Part shown: one piece after another, positions 24,601 to 36,474 of the stretch | How the letters are laid out: every line of letters begins with the position of its first letter | Position numbering within the stretch: the stretch's first letter is position 1 | DNA from: Hydractinia symbiolongicarpus | Taxonomy: Eukaryota > Cnidaria > Hydrozoa > Anthoathecata > Hydractiniidae | Length of the DNA stretch: 64,000 bases | NCBI RefSeq assembly: GCF_029227915.1 | Contig: NC_079878.1 | Span: 21,601,501-21,665,500 of the forward strand | Direction: 5' to 3' | Made by a program: the position numbers and the translations under genes | The notes under the pieces: generated by a model | What the model was told of the DNA's origin: nothing | Database searches by the model: none | Seen by the model: the letters and a program-made list of their open reading frames with translations, nothing else

Positions 24601-26277
24601 AGAAAATTTAGCAGATTTCCGTGAAAGTGGTGGGAGCCCTAAAAATGCGAAAGAATTTTATAATGTCATTGACAACATATTTTTTGACATACCTATTGAT
24701 CAAGTATACATCATATTTTTATGCTTTTCCACTGCAAGTTGATTTAATAATCCCAAAATAAAATCTATATAAACACCTAATTTTAGGTCTGTATTCCTGG
24801 TCTTCATATTTCCTTGGGTGTATATCAAAAGATGTTTAAAATGTTTGAGTCTTCTTGCCAAGACTATGATGTAAAAATAGCTCTGCTGTTGGCAACAGAA
24901 GACAATGAACTGGATTCAGATTATGGTGACTACATCGAAGTCCTTAAAGAAACAAATGACTTGCAGCAAAAGCTGGAAGATGAAAAAGCCAAATTAGCAA
25001 ACCAGCAAGATCAGTTAAACTGGCTTGTAATATCTGGTGGCTTACAACGAAATATACTGACGTACGAGAAAAGTATAATAAAAACTGAGAAGAAAATCAC
25101 AGAATTAGAATTAGAAATCTCAACCTTGGGAAACAACAAAAGAATTTTAGTGGGTATGATCATTTTTATTACCTAAGTAATTTTTTGTGATATTCGCAAA
25201 TGTTTTTTTGTCTGGAAATTCCAAGAAATTTAATTCCCGAAAAAAAACTTTCCAAAATTATAATTTTCATTCTGATCTTATGATGCAAGCCTTATATTCT
25301 CTCCAATCTAAAGCTATGTTTAATAGTTTGTTCATCTTATTTTAGGTGTTGGTCCTTGTGCTTCTTCAATAGATAAAACGCTGCAAAAAATGGGTGTTGA
25401 ACGTCAGGCCTACCATGGCCAAAGTTTTATCGGCAACCATGTACATAAATTGCTAAAGGTTTGTTAATACTAACAATAATGTAGCAATTTAAAAATAACA
25501 TATTTAAAGAAAATTAAAAAAACAATCTTGCTCTTATAGAAAGAAAACATCCAAAATTTAACATCCAGCATTAAAGAGATTGTTGCAGCACAAAAGCATG
25601 ATGACCAGCTTATTCACAGTGTGAATTTAGAAATGGATAAGTACGACATGTTATTTACTTACTTTGCAGAAGTTCATAACATTTACAATTCGGCAAAATA
25701 TCTGTCATGTGAGGAAATACTGGCTTTAGGTGAGAAACTTGTTCCTTTTTTTAATAATAAATAAGTTTTTTTTAAAATTTCATGTGCCAAAAACAAAACA
25801 AAAAGAAAGAATAATATACATATAGTACATAATTCTAGAAATTTCAATTAATAAATTCATGATGCATCTGCGAACTAACTGGCCAAAAGTTAATATTTCA
25901 CCAAAACTGCATATGCTTGAAGATCATGTCACTGAGTTCATAGCAAAATGGAATGTTGGATTTGGGTTTTATGGCGAACAAGGTAAACAGCCACTTAAAT
26001 TTGTAACCTGGTAACACCAAAATTTGTGTTTTTTACCAAAATGTGTTATTTTTCAGAAAATGTGTAGCTAGCTAGCTTAAATGTCAAATTATAACATTTT
26101 TAAGGTGGAGAAAGCTTGCATCATGAAATCAACAGGATGTCGAGCAGGTACAGCTGCATCAAAAACCCAGTCGAGCGGTTACGAAATACATTAAAGCAAC
26201 ATTTTGTTAATGTAAATCCTGAATCGAGCCAATTAAAACCAAAAATTAAAAAAAGAAAAATTGCACGTGAAGAATAA
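21633..26277 (+). CDS. RAG1-like transposase, 965 aa, 9 exons
   Basis: Probable DDE recombinase that cuts the element's CAC ends in the nucleus. Exons: 21633-22523, 23131-23788, 23955-24113, 24501-24703, 24787-25153, 25346-25458, 25540-25729, 25839-25982, 26105-26277; all GT-AG, in phase, no stop. The start ATG has good context (AAGATGG); an in-frame ATG at 21576 is less likely. The N-terminus has the RAG1 zinc pattern C15xxC18, IHP(51-53), FC57HxC60, W81, H84, C89xxC92. A RING follows: C163, C166, C179, H181, C184, C187, C198, C201. Core: D485 in GGDHGG (RAG1 D600), D555 in YGDYEFL (D708), zinc pair C574xxC577, GQSFIGNH near 785, zinc pair H885x4H890, E911 in GEQGGES (E962). A predicted coiled coil lies near 665-755. 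Length is close to RAG1 (about 1040). Residue equivalences are by eye from recalled RAG1. Confidence 0.88.
24000..24357. repeat. 179-bp tandem duplication covering part of transposase exon 3
   Basis: Copies 24000-24178 and 24179-24357 appear identical. Each holds the 3' part of exon 3 (encoding RPQIKMLQ through ITGAN, including catalytic D555), its donor site and some intron. The second copy lacks a splice acceptor, so splicing from the first donor (24114) to 24501 still yields the intact protein. It is either a very recent duplication or an assembly artefact. Confidence 0.85.
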
Positions 26278-26588
26278 CTTTTAGACTTACAGCTTAGATA
26301 GCTAGTTATATCTTTAACTGCATATTAGCATTACTTTGCAAGCTCCTTTAGTCTTTGCATTATTTCAAAGGTGGATCAGCTGGTCTAGAAAGAAAAAGAA
26401 TTGAACAGTTAATTAGCTTACTACATGCATAGTTCATTTTTATTTGACTTTTTGTCGAGCTTACGTTAGTAGTGTATGAGACGCAGAAACCTTATTTAGA
26501 GTTACAGAATTGTTTATATAGAATGTTGTTTAGTGTTGTTATTCTGTGAAATATTAGCTTAGTAAACTACAACAGTTTTAATGCCTAC

Positions 26589-26594
26589 AATAAA
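26589..26594 (+). terminator. Poly(A) signal AATAAA of the transposase gene
   Basis: A canonical AATAAA lies 312 bp after the transposase stop and inside the transposon, so the element can supply its own transcript end. Confidence 0.45.
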
Positions 26595-27068
26595 TCATAC
26601 AGTAGATTATGTCAAAGAGGGAGTTAAAATTTTCAGGTTTTACACTAACTTTTATTGCCAGAATTCAGCGCTCTAGCATTCTTTCAGAAGTACTGATACA
26701 GTTTTTTCGTTTTTCTTACCTTGTAGATGAGCCTTTCAGCTTTCCAAAAATATATAATACACCAGCCACATAACTTCGCAACGTCCACAAAACCAAAAAT
26801 TAGTTGGAACAAGTTGCCATGTTAATTTTAACAAAAAAAAGTATGCCTTCAAAACTGCCACAGTATTACTCCAACAGCATGCTTGTCGCAAAGGTAAAAG
26901 AAAGATTTAGCTTCCAGCGTGTTGAAATGCTTTAAAAAACTAAATTAAATCCACTGAAATAGATTCTATCATGCAAAAGCGATTTCAAAAAGTTAGTTAC
27001 TTATTTATCATGATTGTTTTTATTTGCGCCCGCCATCTTGCGCCTCAACGTGGCCGTAATTATTGACG

Positions 27069-27105
27069 CATGCGCAGTCTTAGTTTCCGCTCTGAAACAG
27101 CCGTG
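27069..27105 (-). repeat. Right terminal inverted repeat of the RAG1-like transposon
   Basis: Read inward from 27105 it repeats the 14-bp outer block exactly, then only a 2-bp spacer (27090-27091), then the 21-bp inner block (27069-27089) with one difference from the left end. The right end is thus 10 bp shorter between its two blocks. Confidence 0.88.
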
Positions 27106-27365
27106 TCATTAGAAATAATTTTTTAATCACTCCACAAGGGAAGGCGATTTTCCGAAAAATTCACTCCTGCCTTGCTACATTGAGGAACTCTTTATTTATC
27201 TTTCTTTAGCCTGATTAGCTAGTTTTAATTTTTTCAATAATAAGTGATAGTTAGATGTGCATATTTTACATGGCTAGCCTCACAAATATCGAGGGATATA
27301 CCCTGTCTAATTATTTCCATGACTTAGATAGAGAGTCCTAGAGTATTTAATACTCTTTTTGATTA

Positions 27366-27580
27366 AGGCCCGCGCTCTACTAGAAAACTCCCAGCAACAT
27401 CCAACGGCCCACACAATGTGCCATCTCCCCAATTTGCCTCATATGGCTTGAGTTAACCCGGGGCTATGGTGTAACATTCAGTCGCCCATGTTGAATCGCC
27501 GTCAGGAGGAATCGAACCCCGGTCTCCCGCACAGAGTACGAGAGCTATATAAACACTAATCTACGGCGCCACAATAGCCT
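27366..27580 (-). repeat. tRNA-derived SINE, reverse orientation
   Basis: Read on the minus strand, the head contains GGCGCCGTAGATTAGTG (A-box-like) and GGGGTTCGATTCCTCC (a very good B box). It is followed by a body with AAGCCATATGAGGCAAATTG, the same core as the SINE at 2943. The B box is the best-preserved Pol III signal in the window. Confidence 0.7.
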
Positions 27581-28578
27581 TATACCTGGGGCATGAGGGA
27601 TATTTTAACCAAAGTTAAAGTTTAAAGAAATAGGACACAACTTGGAGTCCCTAAATTAAAGTTTATTGGGAAGCGATTTTTTTTTCTTGTTTTACTTCAC
27701 CGCCCGTCTGGCGGTGATATTTTACGCGCATGCGCACGTATTTGCCAGCTCAAAAAGTCAGCAAAAATGGCCGATTCAACACGAACATTAGATCATCTAT
27801 GTTATGTTTGTTTACATTGAACAATTTATCTGTTGCACGCATAGGTTGAAGACTTGCGCCTTTAGCTAACTATTTATGTATATTTTATCGTGTTTGTAGT
27901 TTTCTTTTCCTTTCTTATCTTTTCATTATGCTCTAAAAGCTGGACAAGCCATCTGTAATTTATTTTTTTTGTTTTTTGTTTAGTATTTTAGTTCTCGCTG
28001 TTAAGTTATAAAACTTTAGCTGCAAATATAAGAATAACAATTGTGGTTGTTACAATCTAGCTAGCTATTTAATGAGAAAAATATATGAGGTTGATAACTA
28101 GCTATCATCCTTTACTCTCTAAAAAGTCAACCCACCAGCAGAATGATTCATTACCCCACATGTTTGTTTCACATTGTTACTATTAAATATGTATTCATAT
28201 GCTGTTATAATTGGATTTCTTTGTTTACAAAGCTCCTTTAGTTTCATCAAATAGTGTACGCTGTCTTTAATATGATATTTCTGGATGGGTAAACAAACAG
28301 GAACAAGTTCAGATTTGTTCCTATTCAAATATTCCAATTATATAATTTATTCAACATCTCAATGGCTTTGTGGCTTCATGAATTTGTAGCTTTGTGGCAT
28401 TTGTACAACAGCCTAAAGGATTTATTACCTGGCTTGTATACCACACAAAACCCTGTTTGGATGTTATTTTTAAAAATTCTGCCTCCTTACATAATATCTG
28501 CTGTGGTACGCAAGTCAAAGAATCTATTTACATAGATTTTTTATATATAACTATTTTAAAAACAATTGATTACTATAT

Positions 28579-28787
28579 ACTGTGTACACTCATATAATAA
28601 ACCCATGATATAATAACCATCTTGTTATAATAAACCAAAGTCCATTCCCCTTGGATTTATCTAAACCTTTCTATATACCGAACCCCATAAGTGAACTCTT
28701 GAATCCCCACCTTTGATACAACAAACTCTTGATATAATGAACTTTTCCTATTCCCCCTGGAGGTTTGTTATATTTAAAGTCCACTGT
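28579..28787. repeat. Possible pogo/Tigger-like non-autonomous element
   Basis: The segment has imperfect inverted ends (ACTGTGTACACTCATATAAT and, on the other strand, ACAGTGGACTTTAAATATAA). Between them are repeated phrases such as TTGATATAATGAAC and TTGTTATAATAAACC, typical of pogo-class MITEs as I recall them. A TA target duplication was not confirmed. Confidence 0.35.
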
Positions 28788-29258
28788 CATCACAACTTCC
28801 TCATCACATTTACCACAAATTCTTCAATTTCTCTGTTCACACTTTCTCCCTTGACTAAGTAAAGTACTGCCACAGGAGCAGGGTTGTAATTAGTCACTAT
28901 AGAGCAAAAAAGTGTAAAATGTTGATGCAATAATGTTCACAAATTCTTTTAAAAAGCTTTTTGAATATTCTTTGGGTAGTATTTTTGGACCAAGCTCTAG
29001 CTAGCATCTTTTTGCCTGTAATGCAGATGATGGAACAAAAAAAAGTGTTAAGTAAGCCTTTGTTTATTGTCAATGTCACCACTGCACAATTAGCATGTCC
29101 TTTTTCTTTTCAGTAAACAGAAACAAAAATCAAATAATCTGTAGAATTTCAAACCTATTGTTAATGTCAGTTTTTATTATGAGCATATGATTTTTTTTAG
29201 ATCATAGTATAAGCACTGACTATGCCAATTATAACAGAAAAATAGAGTGACAAAAATA

Positions 29259-29869
29259 ATGTACCAAGGAGGACAAGGGTAAGGATTCTTTCGTTATGTT
29301 AGTTATGTTAATGTCTACTATATACATTGGAAGAGTCGTGAAATTAGCTGTGAGTCAGGTTTAGCATGGTCAAGAATTCAATGGGTCAATATAAGCCTGT
29401 ATGACACATTGCAAAACTGGTAGCAATGTTTTTATTGTTTTATTCTAAGGCTTTGTATCCACCTGGAAAAATTTATATTTGTTAGAAATGCGTTAAGATA
29501 TATTGCAGTGTTCGACTTAATGGTCCATGAATCGCAATTTGCAAGTCTTTTTTTGCATATCAAGTTTAGCTGCTAAACTTAAAATTTACAGATCAAAACT
29601 TATTGTTTAAAAAAAATATCACATCACGCATCTACAAATAATAGTACATTAAAACGTTATCTTAAATAACACCATATTTTGTTGAGAACAAAACTATCAA
29701 CTATAGTGAAAAAGTTGACTATTTTGGGGTAACATTTGACCAAAAAATGTAATGGGAAGAGCACATTAATGACATAAATAGAAAAATACTGATTTCTCTT
29801 TTTTTTCAATTTTCACAGATTATAAATGTTACTATGTTTAATTGAACTGAGGCAGTCTAAGGTTTATCA

Positions 29870-29941
<72 letters not shown>

Positions 29942-32900
29942 TAAAATCATCAAAAGCCGATTGTATGGAGCTAAAACGATCTTGTATTTTTGCTCAATGT
30001 AAACATTTCGGGCAAAATTTTCGAAAATCAGTTTTAATATTTAATTTGAACCCTGTATTGGATACTACATTACACAGAATTATTGCTATGTTTACCTTAG
30101 CGTCATACAAATTGGGGGTCTGGTGCATATAGCTAAATAAACTGATTACCAGAAGTGGCTTGCGTAAGTTAATGTATGAAAGATTATCATAGGATGGCAA
30201 TTTCTTTTAGTGACAAAGTATTTCCCTGTAAAATTTTAACCAATTAGAATGCAAACTTCAGTGTTTATTCTTTGAAAAATTAATAACTGAAAATAATTCA
30301 AAATAACTGCCTTGTTTTTAATACCCAAAAGAGTGTTTACATTAGTATTTTAAATTTGCCACATGTTTTTGTGCCTTGTGTATCAAAACAATATTTTGCA
30401 GCTATTTTGCTACCAAATTCCCTATTCATAATTTGTTTTGTGAAAATCATGCTTTAGACATTATGGATTGATGTTGTAAAAACGTCTTAACAAAAAAAGA
30501 GTGACACTATTATGAGGAGTTTAAAATAACTGTTTGGTGATAGATCGTTCAAACCTCTTTTTATGTTAAACAATTTTTTTACACCTTTCAAAGGTGTGTC
30601 TTTGCAAGGCAGTTTAAATGTTTTACTTGATGTGTGGTGCATTTTTATACTCACTTATGTGGAATACAAGTTTTCAGTTAGTTAAAAAAAAAGAAAAGAT
30701 CAGCTGAAAGCAGTAAAGAAAAAACTAAAATTTTGTTGATTGATTTCAGGCACTACCCTGTCCAATCTTATCGCGATGATGATGGTGACTATGGAAATCA
30801 AAGCTATGGTTACAACTATCGAAACTATAGAATGCCAAATGAAACTGGCATTAAGGGAAAAATCGAACAAAAGTATTGGCGGTCGAAACAAAAGGTGATA
30901 GAAAAACTTGGCAAAGATCAGGATGAACATGTGATTGCAGGTGATGCAGAAGTTGATGCGAGATTAGAGGTACAGAGTTTGTCACAGATTCTTTTGTTGA
31001 AAGGTTTTGACTTTTATTTATTTATTTTTCCTGTTGATTGTGAACCTGTTGTTTTGTCATAGGCTTTTCGTCATATTAAAATGACTTGCATACAGTTGAT
31101 GGCAGCCATTGAGTTTTACCAGAATAAAATATTTGGTTAGTTAATTATCATAGCTGGTTAACATTCAAATTCATTTTGTTTTGTTTTTTATATCATCTTT
31201 ATTTGTTATGTTTGATCGTAGCTCTGTCACAAGATGAGAACGAGATGGGACGTTTTTTACGTGACCAAGGTACAACAGATAAAACAAAAGCTGGCAAAAT
31301 GATGATAGCTGTCGGTAAAGCACAAAGTTTTGCTGCTCAACAAAGGTATAACCATATTGTGTTTTGTTACGAAAAGTTTCAGTGGTGAATATCACGAACC
31401 TGCAAAAAATAGAAGTGTGACTGGGGGAAAACCAAGCAAATCTACAAGATCTTTTTAATATCCTCTTTTTAATATTATTATTATTATACAGAAAATCCTT
31501 TATTGAAAATTGAAATCTGCATTTGGTAGGTGTTTGGAACTTGGGGTCAGAAATTATTTTATTTTGCTCAATGTCAGTGATGAACCCAATGTGAGATGTT
31601 TAATATAGTAAACCTGTACTAGCTTTCCAAAAAGTTGAAAAAGATTATAGATTGAGTGGCAATTGACCCACCACCTCTCTTGCTTGCCCTTATGGTATGT
31701 CGCAAAGAGGATCCTTTGTTGTTTACAGCACTTGCTTGGGAAATGATTTAAGATGAAAGGCCCAGTCGGTAGAGTAATCACTTCGCAAGCGAGTGGGCGT
31801 GGATCCAAGTTTCAGTTGATCTACCTTATCTGTTTCAAAAGTAACCATATAAAGCTCATTTCTATAGATTGTGTCTGAGATCTTCGCTAGCTCGTTTACA
31901 TGCTGAAATGGAAACGTTTCGATTTCGGGCTATCCAAGACACGCAGTTGACAGTGGATAAGATGGAGCAAGCGCGTTCCGATTACAGAGCCCGACTGCTG
32001 TGGATGGCAGATGTATCGAAAGAACTAGACCCTGATCATTACAAACGACTCGATAAGTTTCGCGACGTAAGTGATGGTGTTGCTGATATGTTTTGACGGA
32101 AAGTGTGTTGTATGTGTATTTGAAACGCGTTATAATAACTAGAGGAAAACTCGGGGAAATTTTTGAGATGCTTTGGCGGGATATCAACAAAAATGAAAGG
32201 GGATATTTATATACTCGACTTGAGGGTATTTTCCTGGCATTTTATATTCTAAGCCTACCATTTACAGATGCTAGGTTCACATTTTGTAAGAAACAGTGTA
32301 AGTCTCTGAAATAGTCAAAAACTGCACAATGATGAATGTACTACGTCACTGTATCGCATTTGGATTTATTTTTTAGGTGCAATTTCAAGTAAAAGCAGCT
32401 AAAAAATTATTCGATAAATTAAAAGGAGATGTGATTCAAAAAATCGACCTGTTATCAGCGAGTAGATGCAACCTGCTCTCAGCCACTCTAGAACCCTATC
32501 AAGCTGCCATGGTGAAGTTTTTAAGGTCAACTGCGAAGAGCTACAACGAAGTCTATCAACAATATCAGGGCCATCCCTCCTATCAGTTCAACATACTAAA
32601 ACACATCATTCCAAACAACGGCATTGTTGACGACGACGATGAAGAAGTGGAAGAGAAACGTAGGGAGTCGAAAAGGCATAGGAATAAGAAAACGAAAGCA
32701 ATCGAGCCAGCGAAAGAAGTTACTGAACAAGCAACGGAGGAAGGTAATTCGAACGTAGCCGAAGATAAGTTAATATCGTTCGATTCGTCACCGAGTGAAG
32801 AGAACTCTGCTGCTCTTCAAAACGTTCAAAGCATAAATACTCCACAACAACCACAAGAAGACTTGCTGGGTGGGTTACACCAGTCTGAAGATATCAGCCC

Positions 32901-34055
32901 TGGATTTGGTGATTACGCATCAGATGAACGTACAAAGATCGGTGAAAGCGGTAATTATGCTTTGATATTGTGTTTCTTCTTTATTAGTATTTTTTTGTAT
33001 TTTATCACAGTAGGGAAAAAGTAAATATAAGTGAACCCAAAAACTGTCTAGGATGAACAAAAAATAGCCAAGCTCAAATTTTATTAAGTACGATTTTGTG
33101 TGGATTTTTTTTTAAACGCGTTTGGTTTGTCTATTGTTAAGTGAGTTTAGAGCATAGTTCTAACGAATACAAGATCACTGATAATATTTCCACAGTGGTA
33201 TAGCTGATTTACTAAGTTCTCTAAAGCGATTAAATTTACTGGTACACCGGAAATTACACCATTCCACGTAATTTCAATTTTTAGGGTTCGAGGATCTTCT
33301 TGGGAAATTTGAAGAAAACAACCTTTTAGCAGGTACTATCGGCGAATCAGCAGAAACTTCCTTGCTTGGTGATGTGAAAGATGGCGGATTTGCACAGCCA
33401 AAAGGTAAGTTGTTTTCTTGGCCTACGTCTAAGTCTTCGTAACCGCCCCTGTCCTCCAACCCCGCCCTGTAGTGTATTTCTCGCTTTTTAATTACTTGGC
33501 GTATATGGATATTTATGGATGCGTTTTTTCTTAGCTCCTGCTACCCTTGCGCCGTCCGTTGACGACTTGTTATTTGGTTCACCGTTACGTCAAATCGACG
33601 ACGCACAAAAGTCGGATCTCGATATTTTGTCTGACGTGCTTAACAACCAGTCGTTAGGAATAACAGAGACAGAACACAATGATTCGTTCTCTGGTCAGTG
33701 GCAATCGATGTTCGGCGCTCAAGATGTTCCAGATAACAAACCTACGGATGAAAGCGTTAACTCAGAAATAGACGTCGACACGAAAAGCGATCAGATGTTT
33801 ATGCCGTCATTTTTATTGGATCAAATGCGTAAAGCTGACCCTGTAGCTATGACGCAAGGCGCACCTAAGGGTTTCACATCTGTAAAGGACTCTGATAAAG
33901 TTAGTAAGACACCTCCGCAATCCCGTAAGAGTAAGAAAAAAGAAGGCAAAGATATGTCAGCTTGGTTCAATTTATTTGCTGATCTCGATCCTCTCGCTAA
34001 TCCAGATGAAGTTGGAGCTACAGCAGAAGCGAGTGACGGGAAACAAGCTTGTTAA
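29259..34055 (+). CDS. ICA1: Islet cell autoantigen 69 homolog (AH/BAR domain protein)
   Basis: ICA69 is a peripheral membrane protein that partners PICK1 and Rab2 in Golgi and dense-core-vesicle trafficking. Exons: 29259-29278, 30750-30969, 31063-31135, 31222-31345, 31868-32066, 32377-32950, 33285-33404, 33535-34055 (TAA). They join in phase to 616 aa; human ICA1 is about 480, the extra length being a longer low-complexity tail. The arfaptin-homology/BAR domain spans roughly residues 40-290, with EQKYWRSKQKVIEKLGKDQD, LSQDENEMGRFLRDQG, DKTKAGKMM, METFRFRAIQDTQLTV, KELDPDHYKRLDKFRD and LLSASRCNLLS. The acidic, Ser-rich ICAC tail carries DDLLFGSP, FMPSFLLDQM and the conserved terminal block MSAWFNLFADLDPLANPDEV. 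The 20-nt first coding exon (MYQGGQ) is the least certain part. The next gene, KIF26, is convergent. Confidence 0.92.
29871..29943. repeat. (TTA)n microsatellite in ICA1 intron 1
   Basis: An uninterrupted TTA/ATT trinucleotide array of more than 20 units lies in the first intron of ICA1. Such a run is expected to be polymorphic. Confidence 0.95.
31750..31815 (+). repeat. tRNA-like sequence in ICA1 intron 4
   Basis: GGCCCAGTCGGTAGAGTAAT resembles a tRNA D-arm and A box. TCGCAAGCGAGTGGGCGTGGATCCAAG recalls an anticodon arm and a decayed B box. It does not fold into a complete cloverleaf by eye and is best read as a SINE head fragment. Confidence 0.4.
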
Positions 34056-35081
34056 TCAAGACGAAAACGAATACATAGTAAGATGTTCCACACTTTGACC
34101 TACATTGAGTAGTGTAGATAGAGAATTGACAAAACTGTGTGTGTTTGTAGTTGTACAAAATTCTTTACATAATAAGGAGGATAGAATGTTTTTTTTTATT
34201 TTTACAACGTATTCTTTCAAGCAAGGTTTGTGTTCGGCATGTTTGACCCAAACACTCTTCATTTGCTTTTACAGATTGCGCATGTGCAGCTCATAACAAA
34301 CAATTTAACGTGTAAAATTTTCAAAACACGTTTCTTTATTCACATTCATCACAACACACAAGTATTTCTTTATATTTTTTTGCAATATATAATGGCAGTC
34401 GAAAGTCCTCAAAGTTGCTGGACTAAATTTTAAGATATTTATTTCTTTTTTTCCGGAAAGGGTGTTTTTGTATTTGCGCATGCGCTTACTTTATTTATTT
34501 TATGGTCATACCTTATGGTGATGATTCTATATTTTGGATGTATTTTATGAAAATAGAAATTATATGAATTGACTATAAGTATTTACAACTACGTTATTTG
34601 TTCTTGCCTTGCTTTTTGAAAAATGTTTTTTTTTTCAATTTTTTGTCAGGTTAACATGAAGCTGTTATTTAATTGATGCTGGCGCGGCGTGCTGATAAAG
34701 ACTGCTCTAAAGGTGCCGTTAACACCACAGGAAAAATAGCTGTTCTAAACGGGCAGAGCTTGCTGTTTAACGCCTGTATAGGTTTGAAAATAAACAAGAA
34801 GTTTTGCGTTAAATTTTTGATATTTTTTAAGAGACGATTTTTGTCATACCCGCCTAAATGCAAAAAAAACCAAAGGCGGTTTTTCTTTCGTGCAAGAGTG
34901 ACGATATATTCGATATTCTTTGTTGACGATTTTGATTTTTACCAGAAAAATTTTTGGGATTAGAAGCTCTCGTGAAGAAAGTACGGGACTAAAGTGTGCA
35001 ATTTAAATGCTTCTTTTTTATCAAATTTCTAAGTTATGTCAAAGGACAATAGAATCGAGTCCTTTTTTAAGGATGGATGGA

Positions 35082-35094
35082 AATAAAAAATAAA
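35082..35094 (+). terminator. Candidate ICA1 poly(A) signals
   Basis: Two canonical AATAAA hexamers (35082-35087 and 35089-35094) lie about 1 kb after the ICA1 stop. They are plausible but not the only A/T-rich candidates. Confidence 0.35.
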
Positions 35095-36468
35095 CGTTTT
35101 ATATTTGTTTAAACATATTTCTAAAAAATGAAACGTAATTTGTGCGTTCGTATATACAAACAAAACTAAAGCAAGGGAGGGGGCGGAGGGTAGGAAAGCG
35201 GGGGCAAACTTTTAAACAAAAACGTGCTGATGTGCGAAACTCTACCATGAACGAATATAATGAAAGACCTGAGCAAAGGGTTGCTTATGAAGAGACTTTA
35301 TTAGATTTAGGGTAAAGGGATTGTAGAGAAATTTATATTGACGTGGTTCAAAATCTAAACACTTTAATAAATAAATCAAAAAATCGAAAAAAACATTACG
35401 TCATGGAAAACATAAGATATTTATATGAGTTATATTGTCTGGGTGTTCATAAACTCTACTGTACATATATACTTTTCTTTTCACAATTGTATATTCACAC
35501 TAAATCTAGCCAGAGTAGAACAGGCTAATAAAACTGTTTTTTTATAAATAGAAAATACTTCATCTCATAATTCGAGTAAAAATATTTTTCCTCGAAATAT
35601 TCGAGTAATTTTTTTTATATTTGCGTAACTTTACGTGGTTGGTGGGCGTCGAAACACGTGACCACTTGTATGTGACTTTTTAAAACCTTTAATTTTTTAC
35701 CGATCATATTGTTTTCTTTCTCAAGTTCGCTGACCGATTTCGTTTGATTTCTGTTGGTGACGTCAGGCGCATCTAAAGAAAGAATACATAGATTACTAAA
35801 GATGGAACATTGTAAGAGAGTAAGGAGTGGTAGGAATTATGCGGACGTTATAAAGGAGTAAAGAGAAAGTAACCTTAAAGCTTCCTCCTGTGAGAAAACA
35901 AGTTGAGTTTTTATTAAATTAAGCTTGGCACGTTGTCTACGCATCTTATTATTTTTAAAAAAATCTTGGTTTTCGAGATATAGGTCTTGGAAGTTTACCT
36001 AATTATGCGGAATTGTGAGATCATAATGCTGAAAAGCTGGCATGATTGATAATCAGGATAACTAAGTATTAAAACTCATGCAAATATGTTCCAAATATCA
36101 AACTGAATGGGTAACAACTAAGTTAAATATTCCGGGAACTGATCAAGATTTTTTAACAATAAAAGATTCCCACATAACCTTTTAAACTTTCTCATATAAA
36201 ATCAACTTGTTTTTTTTTCGCGGGACGTAAACTTTGGAAAAAAGTAATAGTTTGCAAAGGAAATAAAGCGGAATTTTTCCTAACTACACCTTTTTTTATG
36301 CGAGAAAAAGATTTCTAGAAAAGTTGTCTCTCAAATTTGAAGAGAGACAGCCCAACGCCTATCTTTTTAACTTCGTTTTTTATCATATAGACTTTTTCTA
36401 CAATATTTTACCAAAGAAAGCTGTTATGAGTTTTGTCAAAATGAAATCAAAGCATGCAGTGCAGTAGA

Positions 36469-36474
36469 TTTATT
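36469..36474 (-). terminator. Candidate KIF26 poly(A) signal
   Basis: TTTATT on the + strand reads AATAAA on the minus strand, about 300 bp after the KIF26 stop codon. Confidence 0.4.

Larger units (their letters stand above)
21153..27105 (+). mobile_element. Complete RAG1-like DNA transposon, 5953 bp
   Basis: Terminal inverted repeats bound the element: both ends begin, reading inward, CACGGCTGTTTCAG. It is flanked by a 4-bp direct duplication TCAT (21149-21152 and 27106-27109). It contains one complete 9-exon transposase gene on the + strand and no second gene; in particular there is no kelch-repeat RAG2-like frame. The CAC start recalls the critical first bases of RAG signal heptamers and of Transib ends, while the 4-bp duplication differs from the 5 bp of RAG and Transib and matches what I recall for Chapaev-type elements. 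Intact ends, duplication and coding sequence suggest a young, possibly active copy. Class assignment beyond RAG1-like is open. Confidence 0.88.
27110..29258. other. Intergenic region before ICA1
   Basis: It contains a reversed SINE (27366-27580), a pogo-like repeat near 28.6-28.8 kb and the presumed promoter of ICA1. A short GC-rich stretch near 27.70-27.75 kb with ACGCGCATGCGCACG could be promoter-associated, but this cannot be shown. No coding sequence is recognised. Confidence 0.5.

Noticed and set aside
24787-24820. LHISLG motif of the transposase as a lost catalytic Asp (RAG1 has LHCDIG)
   Set aside because: I first took this for the second catalytic Asp, but RAG1 D708 lies upstream of the CxxC pair; D555, 19 residues before C574, fits that position, so the DDE triad appears complete.
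29871-29943. TTA array as a CRISPR-like or regulatory repeat
   Set aside because: It is a simple trinucleotide microsatellite with no spacers.
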